Part shown: positions 62,028 to 64,000 of the stretch, in pieces | Layout of the letters: each line of letters opens with the position of its first letter | Numbering within the stretch: position 1 is the stretch's first letter | The notes under the pieces: model-generated | What the model saw: the letters and a program-made list of their open reading frames with translations, nothing else | Told to the model about the DNA's origin: nothing | Databases searched by the model: none | DNA from: Hyphomicrobiales bacterium | GTDB taxonomy: Bacteria; Pseudomonadota; Alphaproteobacteria; Rhizobiales; Methylopilaceae | NCBI GenBank assembly: GCA_022842205.1 | Contig: JALHQA010000001.1 | Coordinates: 1 to 64,000, forward strand | DNA: 64,000 bases | Direction of reading: 5' to 3' | Position numbers and translations under genes: made by a program

Positions 62028-62198
62028 ATGCGCGTCGGCAAACCTTCCGCCATCATGTTCATTATTTCCGCCGTGCTGGCGGCGCTCGCCGTGCTGGCGA
62101 TGCTGACCACCATTCCGGTGGTCGACGGCAACGAATTCATCTTCATGTTCGCCGCCTGGGCGGTGCTGGCGCTCTCGACCGTTATCCGCGGGATGTAA
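62028..62198 (+). CDS. Small two-helix membrane protein (56 aa)
   Basis: Too short for the ORF track. ATG 62028, with AGGGGG about 9 bp upstream, opens MRVGKPSAIMFIISAVLAALAVLAMLTTIPVV, followed by a short loop and EFIFMFAAWAVLALSTVIRGM. Two transmembrane helices are likely. I recognise no family; similar tiny membrane proteins are widespread in rhizobia. It is convergent with the DUF486 gene. Confidence 0.6.
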   Translation: MRVGKPSAIMFIISAVLAALAVLAMLTTIPVVDGNEFIFMFAAWAVLALSTVIRGM

Positions 62199-62207
62199 CC
62201 CGCCCGC

Positions 62208-62561
62208 TCACCATTTGTGGAACACGAAGAACGCGCCGGCGGAGATGAGCGCGAAGCCTATCGCGTGGTTCCATGCAAAGGCCTCCTTCAGGTACAGCAC
62301 CGAGAACACCGCGAACACGACGAGGGTAATGACCTCCTGCATCGTCTTGAGCTGGGCGGCCGAGTACACGGAATGGCCGATGCGGTTCGCCGGCACGGCG
62401 AAGCAGTATTCAACGAAGGCGATGCCCCAGCTTACCAGCACGACAAGCGCCAGCGGGGCCGCCTTGTACTTCAGGTGCCCATACCAGGCGAATGTCATGA
62501 AGACGTTGGAACAGATCAGCAGGACGACCGGAAGGACATAGGGAGAAACCAGACTTGGCAT
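62208..62561 (-). CDS. DUF486 family (small multidrug-resistance-like) membrane protein
   Basis: A 117-residue protein with four transmembrane helices. PVVLLICSNVFMTFAWYGHLK, SWGIAFVEYCFAVPANRIGHS, LKTMQEVITLVVFAVFSVLYLKE and HAIGFALISAGAFFVFHKW are characteristic of DUF486, a branch of the drug/metabolite transporter clan. Its substrate is unknown. It is divergent from the small gene at 62713. Confidence 0.88.
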   Translation of the reverse strand: MPSLVSPYVLPVVLLICSNVFMTFAWYGHLKYKAAPLALVVLVSWGIAFVEYCFAVPANRIGHSVYSAAQLKTMQEVITLVVFAVFSVLYLKEAFAWNHAIGFALISAGAFFVFHKW

Positions 62562-62643
62562 GGGTTTTTGCTCGCGCGGATAAATACTTGGGCGGGTAAA
62601 CGAACACCCTACTAGCTCTATGGTGGAATCAGGGACCGTATGG

Positions 62644-62658
62644 TTAACTGAGTGTTAC
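62644..62658. promoter_or_regulatory. CtrA-like box upstream of a small membrane protein gene
   Basis: TTAA-CTGAGTG-TTAC has one mismatch to TTAA-N7-TTAA. It lies 55 bp before the ATG at 62713, the same distance as the flgB box has to flgB. Confidence 0.4.
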
Positions 62659-62712
62659 AGAAAGACGGTAAAAGCCGGTTTCTGTATCCTTTCGAGGTAT
62701 TTGGGGGAAACG

Positions 62713-62889
62713 ATGATGAACCTTTCTGCACCTACCCAGCCCGTATTCCTGATTGCGCTCGTTGTCGGCGCGCTCGCCATCATCAGCCTGCTCGGCGTTG
62801 CGATCCCGGTCGTATCGGCCTATGCGACCTGGCTCCTGATCGCTGCCTTCGTGCTGCTCGTTCTGGGCAACGTCCTGAACAATCTCTGA
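62713..62889 (+). CDS. Small two-helix membrane protein (58 aa)
   Basis: Start ATG 62713 follows GGGGGAAACG. The protein, MMNLSAPTQPVFLIALVVGALAIISLLGV and then a second helix ATWLLIAAFVLLVLGNVLNNL, is nearly all membrane. No family is recognised with certainty. A CtrA-like box lies upstream and a strong hairpin downstream, so it is probably an independent transcript. The track start at 62620 is not supported by a ribosome site. Confidence 0.6.
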   Translation: MMNLSAPTQPVFLIALVVGALAIISLLGVAIPVVSAYATWLLIAAFVLLVLGNVLNNL

Positions 62890-62897
62890 GTAAATAC

Positions 62898-62920
62898 GGG
62901 GGCCTCCCCGGGAGGCCCCC
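62898..62920. terminator. GC-rich hairpin after the small membrane protein
   Basis: GGGGGCCTCC-CCG-GGAGGCCCCC, a perfect 10-bp stem between two converging genes. It has no T-tract, so it may work as a weak bidirectional terminator or stabiliser. Confidence 0.55.
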
Positions 62921-62929
62921 GCTCCGCTC

Positions 62930-63190
62930 TCAGCCGAACCTGAGCTTGAGGGCAAGCACGGTTCCCGACAGCACCAGCGTTATCGCATTGGGCAGGATGA
63001 TGGCCGGCCGGCCGAGCAACAGGCCATAGAGCAGCCACAGCAAAACCCCGAACGTGAATGCCGCCTGCGTGGCGAGCGACAGGTCTCTCGCGCTTCTGGC
63101 GCGCAGCATTTTGACAACCTGCGGCAGCCAGCACAGCGTGGTGAACGAGCCGGCGGCAATGCCGACGAGTTCGGCGGTATCGAAGAGCAT
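62930..63190 (-). CDS. SemiSWEET-type sugar transporter
   Basis: An 86-residue protein with three transmembrane helices forming one MtN3/PQ-loop unit: GIAAGSFTTLCWLPQVVKMLRAR (PQ motif), SLATQAAFTFGVLLWLLYGLLLGRPAIILPNAITLVLSGTVLALKLRFG. The Trp and Asn at binding-site positions (LLW, PNA) match SemiSWEETs, which work as dimers and move sugars by facilitated diffusion. It lies close to the sugar dehydrogenase and the purine permease, but is not in an operon with either. Confidence 0.88.
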   Translation of the reverse strand: MLFDTAELVGIAAGSFTTLCWLPQVVKMLRARSARDLSLATQAAFTFGVLLWLLYGLLLGRPAIILPNAITLVLSGTVLALKLRFG

Positions 63191-63238
63191 GAACGTAAAC
63201 CATCCGGGGCGGTGCGCCCCGGATGGCGTAATGACTGA

Positions 63239-64000
63239 TCACAGCAAAGGCAACATGACGGCGAACACCGCCGCGAGCAGCCAGACGGCGGGCGATATCT
63301 CCTCCCACCGTTTGGTCAGCACCTTGACCACGACATAGGTGATGAAGCCGAGGCCGAGGCCGACCGCGATCGAATAGGTCAGCGGCATCGTGACGGCCGT
63401 CACGGCGACGGGCGCCGCTTCCGTCAGGTCGTCCCAATCAACCTCCGCCAAGGCCCGCGACATCACCACCGCGACGAACAGCAGCGCGGCCGCTGTCGCG
63501 TATTGCGGGATCCAGCCCGCGAGCGGCGCGAGAAAGAGCGCCAGCAGAAAGCAGATCGCGGTCACGACCGAAGCCAGCCCGGTGCGGCCGCCGGCGGCGA
63601 CGCCCGCCGCGCTTTCGATGTAGGAGGTTGTGTTCGAGGTACCGAGCAGCGCGCCGATGGTGGTGGCCGACGAGTCGGCGATGAGCGCCTGCCGCAGACG
63701 CGGAAGATTGCCCTCCTTGTCGAGAAGCCCCGCCCTGTGCGCGACGCCGACCAGCGTGCCGGCCGTATCGAAGAAATCGACGAAGAACATCGTCAGCGCG
63801 ACGATAAGGAACGAGCCTTCCAGAACGCGCGAGAAATCGAGCTGCAGCAGGGTCGGCGCAAGCGAAGGCGGCAAGGAGAACAGCCCGCCAAACGATGCGG
63901 CGCCCAGCGGCAGGCCCAGCACCGTGACGGTGAGGATGCCGATGATCGTGGCGCCCGGAACCCTGAGCTGGTTCAGCGCCGCGATGATGGCGAAGCCGAG
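63239..64000 (-). CDS. NCS2 family purine permease (AzgA-like), C-terminal part
   Basis: The gene runs off the right edge; about 253 C-terminal residues are visible, and the frame is open to position 64000 (LGFAIIAALNQLRVPGATIIG precedes the track's first Met). Multiple membrane helices, VALTMFFVDFFDTAGTLVGVAHRAG and GTSNTTSYIESAAGVAAGGRTGLASVVTA are signatures of the AzgA/GhxP branch of nucleobase transporters for adenine, guanine or hypoxanthine by proton symport. The residues AADSSATTIGALLGTSNTT are typical of that branch. Confidence 0.88.
   Translation of the reverse strand, partial: LGFAIIAALNQLRVPGATIIGILTVTVLGLPLGAASFGGLFSLPPSLAPTLLQLDFSRVLEGSFLIVALTMFFVDFFDTAGTLVGVAHRAGLLDKEGNLPRLRQALIADSSATTIGALLGTSNTTSYIESAAGVAAGGRTGLASVVTAICFLLALFLAPLAGWIPQYATAAALLFVAVVMSRALAEVDWDDLTEAAPVAVTAVTMPLTYSIAVGLGLGFITYVVVKVLTKRWEEISPAVWLLAAVFAVMLPLL

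Overview
The window is about 64 kb of GC-rich (roughly two-thirds G+C by eye) alphaproteobacterial chromosome. The Hyphomicrobiales (Rhizobiales) fit best, perhaps near Xanthobacteraceae or Nitrobacteraceae. The evidence is the cckA-recA-alaS-icd neighbourhood, a Caulobacter/rhizobial flagellar set (FliX, FlbT, FlaF, MotE, DUF6468, a long FliO) and families of imperfect palindromic repeats typical of that order. The genus cannot be fixed from sequence reading alone.

Layout. 0-9 kb: a clipped secreted protein, a quinone oxidoreductase, and a translationally coupled pair of a thioester alpha-2-macroglobulin and penicillin-binding protein 1C. 9.2 kb: tRNA-Pro(CGG), followed by a surface-polysaccharide module (heparinase II/III-like protein, tandem methyltransferase, GT4 glycosyltransferase) whose middle is visibly poorer in GC. 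14.4-26.5 kb: housekeeping genes trmJ, a MarR regulator, icd, cytochrome b561, an aldo/keto reductase, a VOC protein, alaS, recA and cckA, plus the remains of a heme oxygenase. 26.7-31.9 kb: flagellar export and basal-body operon flgB-flgC-fliE-fliQ-fliR-flhB, divergent from fliO-fliP. 32-36.5 kb: a repeat-rich accessory stretch with a GIY-YIG protein, an ArsR/SRPBCC pair, a zinc alcohol dehydrogenase, small unknown genes and a second SRPBCC paralogue. 36.5-60.6 kb: the main flagellar block, made of fliL-fliM-DUF6468-motE-TPR protein, flgF-G-A-H, dksA, fliX, flgI-flgJ-flgN, flaG, two flagellins, flbT-flaF and flgE-flgK-flgL. 60.8-64 kb: a PQQ-type sugar dehydrogenase, small membrane proteins, a DUF486 protein, a SemiSWEET and a clipped purine permease.

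How the parts work together. Nearly all flagellar classes are here: export gate, rod, switch, rings, hook, junction proteins and filament. Three layers of control can be read from the DNA. First, CtrA-like TTAA-N7-TTAA boxes lie before flgB/fliO and fliX/flgI, with one-mismatch versions before both flagellins; cckA, the top kinase of the CtrA pathway, is in the same window. Second, a CGGCA-N5-TGCCG palindrome, resembling the ftr sites of the sigma-54 activator FlbD, lies about 80-110 bp upstream of sigma-54-like promoters of flgI, flgE and perhaps flgF, while fliX encodes the FlbD partner. Third, both flagellin leaders carry a GCTTCC/GGAAGC hairpin at exactly -53, a plausible target for the downstream flbT/flaF regulators.

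I did not find a convincing undescribed defence or biosynthetic system. The most interesting material is the regulatory architecture of the flagellar block, the repeats embedded in genes and operons, a mosaic polysaccharide segment, and a 1.2 kb-residue-scale periplasmic TPR protein co-transcribed with fliM and motE.
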